This document shows positions 1-7,445 of a DNA stretch of 21,702 nucleotides, piece by piece. This stretch comes from Lysobacteraceae bacterium. Lineage in GTDB: Bacteria > Pseudomonadota > Gammaproteobacteria > Xanthomonadales > Wenzhouxiangellaceae. The stretch spans positions 1-21,702 of the forward strand of contig JAIVHD010000242.1 of assembly GCA_020201235.1 (NCBI GenBank). The letters run 5' to 3'. The position numbers and the translations under genes are program-made. The number at the start of each line of letters is the position of its first letter. Within the stretch, counting starts at the first letter, position 1. Under the pieces are notes generated by a model that saw nothing but the letters and a program-made list of their open reading frames with translations, made no database searches and was not told where the DNA came from.

Positions 1-1486
1 GCAGGCTGGTCAGGACGGCGCGCGGCAGCGTCTCCAGCATGGAAAGCCCAAACAGGCTATCGGGCGCAAGCCAGCCGATGCCGATCGGGCCGTTGGCCAG
101 CCAGGCGGCATGCGCCGTCGATTGCAGCATCAGCGGGATGAGCAGCACATAGGCCCAGACCAACACACCGGCCAGCAGCCCGGCCAGCACCGACCAGGGC
201 GAAAGCCCCGGCCGCCGAACCGCCAGCACGACCGCCGGTGCCAATTGCGCCAACCCGGAAAACGACAAAGCGCCGATGTCGGCCAACGCCTCGGAATCGC
301 CGGCCAGCTTGCTGTAGACATAGGCCAGCATCACGACCAGCACGATGCCGATGCGCCGCTGCATCCGGACCCCGATCCCGGGCCCGCTCAGCGAGGACCA
401 TTTGCGGTTGACCAGCAACGGCGTCAGCCAGTGATTGCCGATCATGATTGAAAGCGTCAGGCTGGCCAGGATGACCATGCCGGTGGCCGCGCTTAAGCCA
501 CCGAGAAAGGCAAACAGCGCAAGGCCCGTCTGGTCGTTGGCCAGCGGCAGTATCAACACGTAAAGATCGGGTGCCACAGCCTGGCTTCCGAGCACGCTTT
601 GTCCGGCCCGCGCGAGTGGCAGGATCGGCAAGGCGATTAGTAGCAGAAACAGCGGAAACAGCCAGCGTGCGGTTCGTAAATGCCGATCATCGCGGCACTC
701 GACCACGCCGATGTGGAACTGGTGCGGCAAGGTAAACATTGCCAGCGCGCCCAGCAGCATGAGTGTGATGAAGGTGCCACCCGAGGAAAACGCAAGGGCC
801 GGCGTCGAGCGCCCAAGATCGGCCGCACCATCGTAAAGAACGAACACCACAAAAAATCCAAGCGCCAGCATCGCGGCAAGCTTGAACAGCGATTCAAAGC
901 CCATCGCCAGGACCAATCCACGATTCTGCTCGACAGCGGAGGCTCGCCGGGTTCCGAACAGGACCGCAAATAGGGCCATAAATAAGGCGATATAGAATGC
1001 CAGGTCCTGCCATGCGGCAAGTTGCGCGGACGGATCGGGAAGTTGGGCCAGCGCGCCGAAACTCATCGCGACGGCTTTGAGCTGTAGCGAAATATACGGC
1101 ACGATACCGAGCACCGCAACGGCCGTCACAACGGCAGCCAGCAACGAGGACTTGCCGAAACGGCTGGCGATAAAATCGGCAATGCTGGTCGAGTTGTGCA
1201 CCTTGCTGAGTTCGACCAGCCGGGCCAGAAAGCGCCAACCGAACAAAAACACAAAAATCGTGCCGAGAAAGGTCGGCGGAATCGGCCAGCCCGAGCGAAC
1301 CGCCTGCGTCGTCGTGCCGTAAAACGTCCAGGCGGTGCAGTAAACGGCCAGCGAAAGCGAATAGACAACCGGCCACACACGATGCAGCGCGCGCGAATTA
1401 CGTTCGCCAATCAAGGCGGCCGCAAACAGCAGGCCCAGCCAGGCCAGCCCGGCCACCACCAGCATGCCGACCGGAATCTGGCTCAA
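1..1486 (-). CDS. SLC5-type sensor histidine kinase (CbrA-like), N-terminal part, cut by window edge
   Basis: The frame stays open from about 1486 to the left edge, giving at least 495 residues and no stop. It encodes many hydrophobic helices of the sodium:solute symporter (SLC5) type. Segments such as YCTAWTFYGTTTQA near the N-terminus, SIADFIASRFGKS, and later IGNHWLTPLL are what I know from hybrid sensor kinases with a transporter-like input domain (CbrA and relatives). Plain symporters look different here. The kinase half would lie beyond the window, so the kinase assignment is inference from the type of transporter domain. The likely start is TTG at 1486, with GGAG seven bases upstream. 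An in-frame ATG lies at 1465. The start TTG overlaps the TGA of a small upstream frame (TTGA), which suggests translational coupling. In Pseudomonas the family senses carbon/nitrogen balance; the ligand here is unknown. Confidence 0.75.
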   Translation of the reverse strand, partial: MSQIPVGMLVVAGLAWLGLLFAAALIGERNSRALHRVWPVVYSLSLAVYCTAWTFYGTTTQAVRSGWPIPPTFLGTIFVFLFGWRFLARLVELSKVHNSTSIADFIASRFGKSSLLAAVVTAVAVLGIVPYISLQLKAVAMSFGALAQLPDPSAQLAAWQDLAFYIALFMALFAVLFGTRRASAVEQNRGLVLAMGFESLFKLAAMLALGFFVVFVLYDGAADLGRSTPALAFSSGGTFITLMLLGALAMFTLPHQFHIGVVECRDDRHLRTARWLFPLFLLLIALPILPLARAGQSVLGSQAVAPDLYVLILPLANDQTGLALFAFLGGLSAATGMVILASLTLSIMIGNHWLTPLLVNRKWSSLSGPGIGVRMQRRIGIVLVVMLAYVYSKLAGDSEALADIGALSFSGLAQLAPAVVLAVRRPGLSPWSVLAGLLAGVLVWAYVLLIPLMLQSTAHAAWLANGPIGIGWLAPDSLFGLSMLETLPRAVLTSL

Positions 1487-1728
1487 GCCGTTGCTCCGGT
1501 GATCAATTGCCGACCGCGGCCCGACCGATGCAGCAGCCTGTTGAGACGGCGCAATGCCGGGCCCAGTGAGAACAAGCGTTTGCGTAACGACTCCGGACCT
1601 GCATGCGCTCGTAAAAATAGAGCTTGTCGCGCCGCTAGGCCCAGAGCAACCGTTCTGCACGGAGCATTGACGCATCGACCGGCTGCGACGCGCTCGGGCT
1701 CGGCAGTCGACCGTGTCTCGCGACCCAC
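1483..1728 (-). CDS. possible small ORF coupled to the SLC5-type kinase gene
   Basis: An 81-residue frame fills the 250-base gap between pyrF and the sensor kinase gene. It would start at GTG 1728, just after the pyrF stop, and ends in a TGA that overlaps the TTG start of the kinase gene. The product is very basic; its C-terminal third reads LRRLNRLLHRSGRGRQLI, which looks protein-like. I see no good ribosome binding site and no domain I recognise. In Pseudomonas a small gene (cbrX) sits upstream of cbrA and is translationally coupled to it, so the position is suggestive. Another frame reads YFYERMQVR over the middle part, so a frameshift within a once longer gene cannot be excluded. This is a weak call resting mainly on position. 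Confidence 0.3.
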   Translation of the reverse strand: MGRETRSTAEPERVAAGRCVNAPCRTVALGLAARQALFLRAHAGPESLRKRLFSLGPALRRLNRLLHRSGRGRQLITGATA

Positions 1729-1738
1729 GACGGGTGAA

Positions 1739-2458
1739 TTAGCCGGGTTCAAAGTGTGCGGCGATTTTTTGCTGGATTGCGGCCGCCGCCGCAGCCGGGT
1801 CTGCGGCATCGCGAATCGGGCGTCCGACGACGATATAGTCAGCGCCGTTGGCAAAAGCCTGCTCGACGCTCAGGGTCCGTTTCTGGTCGTCGACATTGGC
1901 GACCGGCCGAATTCCAGGGCAGACCACGAGCAGCGCCGGGTCACTGCCCTGTCGAAGTGCCGGCACCTCGAGCCCTGAAGAAATGACGCCGTCGCAGCCC
2001 AGGCGCAGAGCGCGACGCGCGCGCGACAGGACCAAAGCAGCAATATCGCAGTCAAACCCCAGGTCGTTCAAGTCGCCCTGGTCCAGGCTGGTCAACGCGG
2101 TCACTGCCAGCACTTTGGCTTGGCCCTTGTTGGCAGCCGCCGCGGCCAGCATCGCGTCCTGCCCGTGCACGGTCAGGAAATCGACCTGCTGGCGTGCCAG
2201 CTGCGCGACCGCGCGGCCGACCGTGGCCGGCACGTCGAAAAGCTTCAGGTCGGCAAAGACCTGCTTGCCGGCGGCTTTGAGCTCGTCGACCAGCTCGAAA
2301 TAGCCGCCCGAAAGAAACAGCTCCAGCCCGAGCTTGTAGAACCCGACGTTGTCCCCCAGACGTTCGACCAGCCGACGTGCCTGTTCGACATCGGCGATGT
2401 CGAGCGCAAAAATCAGACGACTGGAACAATCAATTGGCGCTTTTTCAGGCGAAGTCAC
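1739..2458 (-). CDS. pyrF: orotidine 5'-phosphate decarboxylase
   Basis: PyrF converts OMP to UMP, the last step of de novo pyrimidine synthesis, as a cytosolic dimeric TIM barrel. At 239 residues the length is normal (E. coli 245). The catalytic set is in place: Asp20 (FALDI), Lys42 (FYKLG), and the Asp70-Lys72-Asp75 triad in DLKLFDVPATV. The phosphate-binding pieces CPGIRPV and VVGRPIRDAADP are near the C-terminus. I chose GTG 2458 as start because GGAG lies seven bases upstream. The frame extends further upstream, but only as an out-of-frame reading of the hydrolase gene. The start overlaps the last codons of that hydrolase by 14 bases, so the two are very likely co-transcribed and coupled. 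Confidence 0.95.
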   Translation of the reverse strand: MTSPEKAPIDCSSRLIFALDIADVEQARRLVERLGDNVGFYKLGLELFLSGGYFELVDELKAAGKQVFADLKLFDVPATVGRAVAQLARQQVDFLTVHGQDAMLAAAAANKGQAKVLAVTALTSLDQGDLNDLGFDCDIAALVLSRARRALRLGCDGVISSGLEVPALRQGSDPALLVVCPGIRPVANVDDQKRTLSVEQAFANGADYIVVGRPIRDAADPAAAAAAIQQKIAAHFEPG

Positions 2459-3323
2459 GAAGCTGCTCCATGATGGCTTTGGCCACGACTTGCGGGGCCT
2501 GCATGTGGACATGATGGCCGCCGTTGACGGCCATCAGGCGGGATTGGGCGAGCGCTGCGATGCGCCGTTCGACTAAGCCGTCCGGAACCACGCGCGAACG
2601 CGGCTCGGCCAGCACGCACAGCGTCGGCGCTTCGATATGCGACAGCAGATCCAGCACTTGCGGTTCCGTGTAGCGTTGTGTCGAGGGCCAGGTCAGGCGC
2701 AGGTCATGGGCCCATTGCCAGCCGCCTTCGACCGACTCCAGGCCGCGCTCGGCCAGCAGTTCGGCGGCCGCTCGCGGCAGGTCAGAATTGCGCGTTCGGG
2801 CATCGATCGCCTGTTCGCGCTCGGCGTGTACTCGCCGCGGTCGCTGATGGCTGGCGAGAACGGCCTTGCGCCAGCCCGCGGCCGTTCGATCGGGCGGTGC
2901 CGACAACGGCCCGAGGCCTTCAATTACGCTCAATGACTCAATGCGTTCGGGACAGGCTGCGGCCAGCACGCTTGCGACTGCGCCGCCCAACGAATGAGCA
3001 ATCAAGTGAAAGCGTGCCCAGCCGAGCGCGTCGGCAGCAGCCAGAACATCGAATACATAATCGTCGAAATGATATCGAGCGGCGGCCGGGCGCGGCGGTG
3101 ATTTGCCGTGGCCCGGAAAATCGAGGCAAACCAGATCCAGGCCGACCAGATACGCGGCCATGGGCGCGAAACTCAGGGCATTGTCGAGCCACCCGTGCAG
3201 CGCGATGACGCGCGTGTCGCCGGTTTTGTACCGAATCGAGGCAATCCTGCCCGGGTGACCCGATAGAGAGACAGAAAGTACCTGATCAATGCTCAATTGC
3301 GCTATTCCCGAGTCAAATGTCAA
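2445..3323 (-). CDS. alpha/beta hydrolase, serine hydrolase type
   Basis: This is an alpha/beta-hydrolase-fold protein of up to 292 residues. Visible elements are the oxyanion-hole HGW (residues 43-45), DFPGHGKS near residue 68, the nucleophile elbow AHSLGG with Ser111, and a C-terminal GGHHVHMQAP holding the catalytic His (about 270-273). The family covers esterases, lipases and related enzymes, and the substrate cannot be read from sequence. The longest frame begins with TTG at 3323 without a ribosome binding site. TTG at 3296, preceded by GGGA nine bases upstream, is an equally good start and costs only nine residues. No ATG is available near the N-terminus. The gene is divergent from the small plus-strand gene at 3410 and overlaps pyrF at its 3' end. 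Confidence 0.85.
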   Translation of the reverse strand: MTFDSGIAQLSIDQVLSVSLSGHPGRIASIRYKTGDTRVIALHGWLDNALSFAPMAAYLVGLDLVCLDFPGHGKSPPRPAAARYHFDDYVFDVLAAADALGWARFHLIAHSLGGAVASVLAAACPERIESLSVIEGLGPLSAPPDRTAAGWRKAVLASHQRPRRVHAEREQAIDARTRNSDLPRAAAELLAERGLESVEGGWQWAHDLRLTWPSTQRYTEPQVLDLLSHIEAPTLCVLAEPRSRVVPDGLVERRIAALAQSRLMAVNGGHHVHMQAPQVVAKAIMEQLRDFA

Positions 3324-3409
3324 ATCGACGATACTATACGCATGCGTGCCGCAGCAAACGGTTCGTTGGTGCGCTCAGCCTGTTGAAGTTGACGAAAATG
3401 GAGCCAGAT
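3324..3409. promoter_or_regulatory. divergent intergenic region with -10-like boxes
   Basis: This short region separates the divergent hydrolase and small plus-strand genes. On the minus strand TATAGT at 3338-3333 resembles a sigma-70 -10 box. The overlapping plus-strand reading TATACG (3335-3340) could serve the other direction. I find no convincing -35 partner for either, so exact promoter positions are guesses. If the minus-strand box is used, transcription would start close to 3325, which favours the downstream TTG 3296 as the hydrolase start. Confidence 0.25.
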
Positions 3410-3844
3410 ATGTCCAATAAACACGATCCTTTCGACAAGCAGGACGATGATCGCAAGGACACGCGGCGCCGCGATGAATTTAACCCGGGTGTTGCTGACG
3501 ATCAGGTTCGGCGGGCCGAGGAATTGCTTGGCGAGTCTGATTTTGCCCCCTATCTGGAAAAACGCCTGCTGAATCAAGCACTGCAGCCAGCGACGCTCAT
3601 GCGCATGGACAAGATGGCCGATCCAATCGACGTGACCGTATCGGAGCGGCCAGTCGATGGCTACCGGTACCACGTTGTGCTGTCGAAACAGCCGCTGCCG
3701 GGCATGCGCCAGGCCGAGGTGACCTGGCAACGTGCCGGCAACGTGCGATCGCTGACCGGCCGGGTCGAAGCCAGTCGACCCGGGCGCCGCGACAGTGACG
3801 AAGTAGACGGCAGCTCGATCATGGTTGCGTTTTTGTATCCGTAA
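3410..3844 (+). CDS. hypothetical protein, 144 residues
   Basis: I do not recognise this protein. The start is ATG 3410, preceded by GGAG with a six-base spacer; the frame opens further upstream but has no binding site there. The N-terminal 30 residues are highly charged and look disordered (many Asp, Lys and Arg). A helical stretch follows around DQVRRAEELLGESDFAPYLE. The C-terminal 60 residues look like alternating beta strands (VDGYRYHVVLSK, then an EVTWQR strand) and end in a hydrophobic SSIMVAFLYP. There is no signal peptide or membrane segment, so it is probably cytosolic. It stands alone on its strand, divergent from the hydrolase and convergent with uvrD 69 bases away. The ribosome binding site and the protein-like composition argue that it is a real gene. 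Confidence 0.6.
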   Translation: MSNKHDPFDKQDDDRKDTRRRDEFNPGVADDQVRRAEELLGESDFAPYLEKRLLNQALQPATLMRMDKMADPIDVTVSERPVDGYRYHVVLSKQPLPGMRQAEVTWQRAGNVRSLTGRVEASRPGRRDSDEVDGSSIMVAFLYP

Positions 3845-3913
3845 GAATCGACGGTATGGACATCTGAGCCGCGTGCGCGGGTCTACTGATCCCGGCCTAT
3901 ACAATCAGAAGTA

Positions 3914-6070
3914 TTAACATGCCGGTTGCAAGCTGGCATAGCCTGCCACCAGCCATTTTGGGCCGGCGTCATCGAAGTTGATCTGAATGCGAGCGTTGTC
4001 GCCCTGTCCTTCGACAGCAAGCACTGTGCCGACGCCGAATTTCGCGTGAGCAACGCGACTGCCCAGGCCCGGCAAGCTGCCGCCTGACCCTTGCGGCGCG
4101 CGCGCCTGGCTGACGTTAAGCTGCGGGCGGATGTCCTCGACCAGCGCCGGCGGCAGTTCGCCGACAAAGCGCGAAGGTCTGCCGAACAGTGTCTGTCCGT
4201 GCAGGCGGCGCGATTCGGCATAGCTCAGATACAGCAGCTCCATGGCACGGGTCATGCCAACGTAGGCTAAACGACGCTCTTCGGACAGGCGACCCGGCTC
4301 TTCGACTGATTTGCGGTGCGGAAACAGGCCCTCTTCCATGCCGGCCATAAACACCAGCGGAAATTCCAGGCCCTTGGCCGAATGCAGCGTCATCAATTGC
4401 ACACAGTCTTGCCATTTCTCGCCCTGGTGCTCGCCGGCCTCCAGTGCAGCCTGGGTCAGGAACGAGGCGGTCGGCGTCAGCGAGGCCTGCTCGTCTTCCA
4501 TCGATTGATCGAAATTCTCGGCCGCGCGCACCAGTTCGTCAAGGTTCTCCTGACGGGCCTCGGCGCGGTCGGCCGGCTCGCGCGCGAGGTAGTGCTGGAT
4601 GAGCTCGGTCCGCTGGACGATTCTGCTGACCATCGCTCCGAGGCTGCTTTGTTCGGCGTACTCGCGCAGTTCACGGATCAGCGCGACAAACACAGCCAGT
4701 GCGTTGCGCGCCCGTCCGGCCAGCGCGCCCGAATCCAGCTGGCGCACGGTTGCCTCCCACAGCGCCTGGTCCTGGGCGCGCGCGGACTCTCGCAGGCCGG
4801 CCACGGTGCGCTCGCCAATGCCGCGCGCCGGTACGTTGACGATGCGCTCGAAGGCCGCATCGTCGAGCGGATTGTGGACCAGCCTCAGGTAGGCCAGTGA
4901 ATCGCGCACCTCGGCGCGCTCGAAAAACCGCAAGCCGCCATACACACGATAGGGAATGTCGGCGCGCAACAGCGCCTGCTCAAACAGCCGCGATTGCGCG
5001 TTTGAGCGATACAAAATGCCGACCCCCGAAGGCTTGCGGCCAGACTCCAGCCAGTCCTGAACGCGGCTGACGATAAATTCGGTTTCTTCGTCTTCGTTGT
5101 AGGCCGCAAACACCCGCACCGGCTCACCTTGTTCGCCATCGGTCCACAGGTTCTTGCCCATGCGGTCGTCATTGTGGCCGATGACGTGGTTTGCGGCTTC
5201 GAGGATGGTTTGGGTGGAGCGATAATTTTGCTCCAGCCGAAGCACTTCGGGCTTGAAATCACCGACAAAATGCTGGACGTTCTCGACCCGCGCGCCGCGC
5301 CAGCCGTAAATCGACTGATCGTCGTCGCCGACCACGAACAGGCGCGTGCGCCGGCCGCCGGCAAGCAGCCGGATCAGCGCATATTGGAGCGTGTTGGTGT
5401 CCTGGAACTCGTCGATCATGACGTGTGCGAAACGATCCTGGTAGTTGGCCAGGCGGCTCGGATGATCGCGCAGCAACTCGACCACGCGCAGCATCAGCTC
5501 GGCAAAATCGACCAGTCCGGAACGCTCGCACGCGGCCTGGTAGTTTCGATAGATTTCGATCATCTGCAGGGTCAGCGGGTTGCCTGAGGCCTCGATATGA
5601 TCGGGACGCGCGCCGTCGTCTTTGCGCGCGTTGATGAAGCCCTGAACCACGCGCGGCGGAAACTCGCCCTCGTCGAGCTGCATTTCGCGAATGGTGCGTC
5701 GAATCAAGCGGTATTGGTCATCGGAATCGAGAATCTGGAAGTCTGGATTAAGCCCGACCTCGGCCGCGTGCAGCCGCAGAATGCGATGACAAATACCATG
5801 AAAGGTTCCGATCCAAAGCCCCGATGCCGGGATCTGCAACAATTGCTCGACACGGCCGCGCATTTCGTTGGCGGCCTTGTTGGTAAACGTTACGGCCAGC
5901 ACCGACATCGGCGAGACGTGCTCGACCTGGATCAGCCAGGCCACGCGATGGACCAGTACCCGGGTCTTGCCTGATCCAGCCCCAGCCAGCACCAGGCAAT
6001 GCGCATCACCCAGCGTTACCGCTTGGCGTTGCGCGTCGTTCAGGTCGTTGATGATGTGGGAAACGTCCAT
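3914..6070 (-). CDS. uvrD: DNA helicase II (UvrD)
   Basis: UvrD is a superfamily-1 3'-5' helicase that removes the incised strand in nucleotide excision repair and unwinds DNA in mismatch repair. Its 718 residues match the E. coli length (720), and the N-terminus MDVS...LND.QR.AV is of gammaproteobacterial UvrD type. Motif I GAGSGKT is at residues 30-36, motif Ia in AVTFTNKAA, and motif II in IDEFQDTN. GDDDQSIYGWRG, QNYRST, LMTLHSAKGLEF and RRLAYVGMTRA follow in the usual order. The C-terminal HAKFGVGTV...KWLVAGYA segment is the tudor-like domain that contacts RNA polymerase in E. coli. It follows purD with an 88-base gap; ATG 6070 has no obvious ribosome binding site. PcrA or Rep are less likely, given the N- and C-terminal matches. 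Confidence 0.97.
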   Translation of the reverse strand: MDVSHIINDLNDAQRQAVTLGDAHCLVLAGAGSGKTRVLVHRVAWLIQVEHVSPMSVLAVTFTNKAANEMRGRVEQLLQIPASGLWIGTFHGICHRILRLHAAEVGLNPDFQILDSDDQYRLIRRTIREMQLDEGEFPPRVVQGFINARKDDGARPDHIEASGNPLTLQMIEIYRNYQAACERSGLVDFAELMLRVVELLRDHPSRLANYQDRFAHVMIDEFQDTNTLQYALIRLLAGGRRTRLFVVGDDDQSIYGWRGARVENVQHFVGDFKPEVLRLEQNYRSTQTILEAANHVIGHNDDRMGKNLWTDGEQGEPVRVFAAYNEDEETEFIVSRVQDWLESGRKPSGVGILYRSNAQSRLFEQALLRADIPYRVYGGLRFFERAEVRDSLAYLRLVHNPLDDAAFERIVNVPARGIGERTVAGLRESARAQDQALWEATVRQLDSGALAGRARNALAVFVALIRELREYAEQSSLGAMVSRIVQRTELIQHYLAREPADRAEARQENLDELVRAAENFDQSMEDEQASLTPTASFLTQAALEAGEHQGEKWQDCVQLMTLHSAKGLEFPLVFMAGMEEGLFPHRKSVEEPGRLSEERRLAYVGMTRAMELLYLSYAESRRLHGQTLFGRPSRFVGELPPALVEDIRPQLNVSQARAPQGSGGSLPGLGSRVAHAKFGVGTVLAVEGQGDNARIQINFDDAGPKWLVAGYASLQPAC

Positions 6071-6158
6071 TAATGGCTCAATGGCTGCAACAAGCCGGGC
6101 TTTTCATTCAAGCCCTGATCTGGCCCGCCCGAATCGCGTGCCCGCCCGAAACCGCCGT

Positions 6159-7445
6159 TCATTGCGGGTCACGAGCCAGTGCCCGATGGCCGATGTCGTT
6201 GCGCCAATAAGCATCCCTGAAGCCAATTTCCGGCAGCCAGCGGTAGACCTCGGCGCGCGCCTTGGCCAGACTTTCGCCAATAGCAGTAACGCAAAGCACC
6301 CGGCCGCCGCAGGTCACCGTGCCATGCTCCTCAAGCCGCGTGCCCGCGTGGAACACCTTGATCTCGTCGGGCCATTCTGAATCGAGTCCGGCAATCACAT
6401 CGCCCGTGCGGTAGTCGGCCGGATAACCGCCGGCGGCCATGACAACGCCGATTGCCGGGCGCGGGTCCCATTCGAGCTCGACTTCGTTCAAGCGGCCATT
6501 CAGGGCCTTCAGCAAAGCCTCGGCCAGGTCGGATTTCAGGCGCATCACGATCGGCTGGGTCTCCGGGTCGCCCAGGCGAACGTTGAATTCCAGCACGCGC
6601 GCGCCGCCCTGGGTCACCATTAAGCCGGCGTATAGAAAGCCGGTAAACGGACAGCCGTCGTCTACCATGCCCTCGGCGGTCGGCCGGATGATTTCATCGA
6701 TCACGTGCTGGTGCAGCGCGTCCGTGATGATCGGGGCCGGCGAACATGCGCCCATGCCTCCGGTATTGGGCCCGCGGTCGCCATCATCGCGCTGCTTGTG
6801 GTCCTGGCTGGTGGCCAGCGCGAGGACCTCGCGACCATCAACCAGGGCGATGAAACTGGCCTCCTCGCCGACCAGGAACTCCTCGATCACCACCCGGCGA
6901 CCGGCCTCGCCGAAGGCCTCGCCGGACAGCATGTCTTCGAGGGTCCGCTGGATGGTCTCATCGTTATCGGCAATCACCACGCCCTTGCCGGCGGCCAGAC
7001 CGTCGGCCTTGAGCACCAGCGGCAGTACTTGGCCGCGCGCGAATTGCATGCCGGCCTCGACTGTATCGACAACCGTCCAGGTCGCGGTCGGAATTTCATG
7101 ACGCGACAGGAAGTCCTTGGCGAAGGCCTTGGACGACTCCAGCCGCGCAGCGTCCGCTCCCGGCCCAAAGCACTTTAGCCCGGCAGCCTTAAAGCGATCG
7201 ACCAGGCCCGCGGCCAGCGGCGCTTCCGGGCCCACAACGGTCAGGTCAACGGCATGCTGCCTGGCCAGCGCGACCAGTCCGTCCAGATCATCGATGGCGA
7301 CATCGACGTTCTCGACACCCTCTTCAAGCGCCGTGCCACCGTTGCCTGGCGCGACCAGCACCCGCTCTACCGACGGCGAGCGCGCCAGCTTCCAGGCCAA
7401 CGCATGTTCGCGGCCGCCGGCTCCAATCACCAAAACATTGGTCAT
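6159..7445 (-). CDS. purD: phosphoribosylamine-glycine ligase
   Basis: PurD (GAR synthetase) joins glycine to 5-phosphoribosylamine using ATP, the second step of de novo purine synthesis. The protein has 428 residues, the standard length. The N-terminal domain starts with [17 protein letters not shown]. The ATP-grasp region has [16 protein letters not shown] and [12 protein letters not shown], followed by [12 protein letters not shown] and [14 protein letters not shown], which carries metal and ATP ligands. The C-terminal domain ends in the family-like DIGHRA. The start ATG 7445 overlaps the glnE stop as ATGA, so translation is probably coupled to glnE. Pairing purD with glnE rather than purH is unusual by E. 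coli standards. Confidence 0.97.
   Translation of the reverse strand: MTNVLVIGAGGREHALAWKLARSPSVERVLVAPGNGGTALEEGVENVDVAIDDLDGLVALARQHAVDLTVVGPEAPLAAGLVDRFKAAGLKCFGPGADAARLESSKAFAKDFLSRHEIPTATWTVVDTVEAGMQFARGQVLPLVLKADGLAAGKGVVIADNDETIQRTLEDMLSGEAFGEAGRRVVIEEFLVGEEASFIALVDGREVLALATSQDHKQRDDGDRGPNTGGMGACSPAPIITDALHQHVIDEIIRPTAEGMVDDGCPFTGFLYAGLMVTQGGARVLEFNVRLGDPETQPIVMRLKSDLAEALLKALNGRLNEVELEWDPRPAIGVVMAAGGYPADYRTGDVIAGLDSEWPDEIKVFHAGTRLEEHGTVTCGGRVLCVTAIGESLAKARAEVYRWLPEIGFRDAYWRNDIGHRALARDPQ

Noticed and set aside
1196..1978. 260-residue open frame on the plus strand
   Set aside because: It is antisense to the sensor kinase and pyrF, with an Arg-rich product that does not look like a protein.
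3320..3904. 194-residue open frame on the minus strand opposite the small plus-strand gene
   Set aside because: The plus-strand frame has a good ribosome binding site and normal composition; the minus frame has neither.
6097..6115. Hairpin GGGCTT/AAGCCC between purD and uvrD
   Set aside because: A six-base stem with a seven-base loop and no T-run; not enough for a terminator call.
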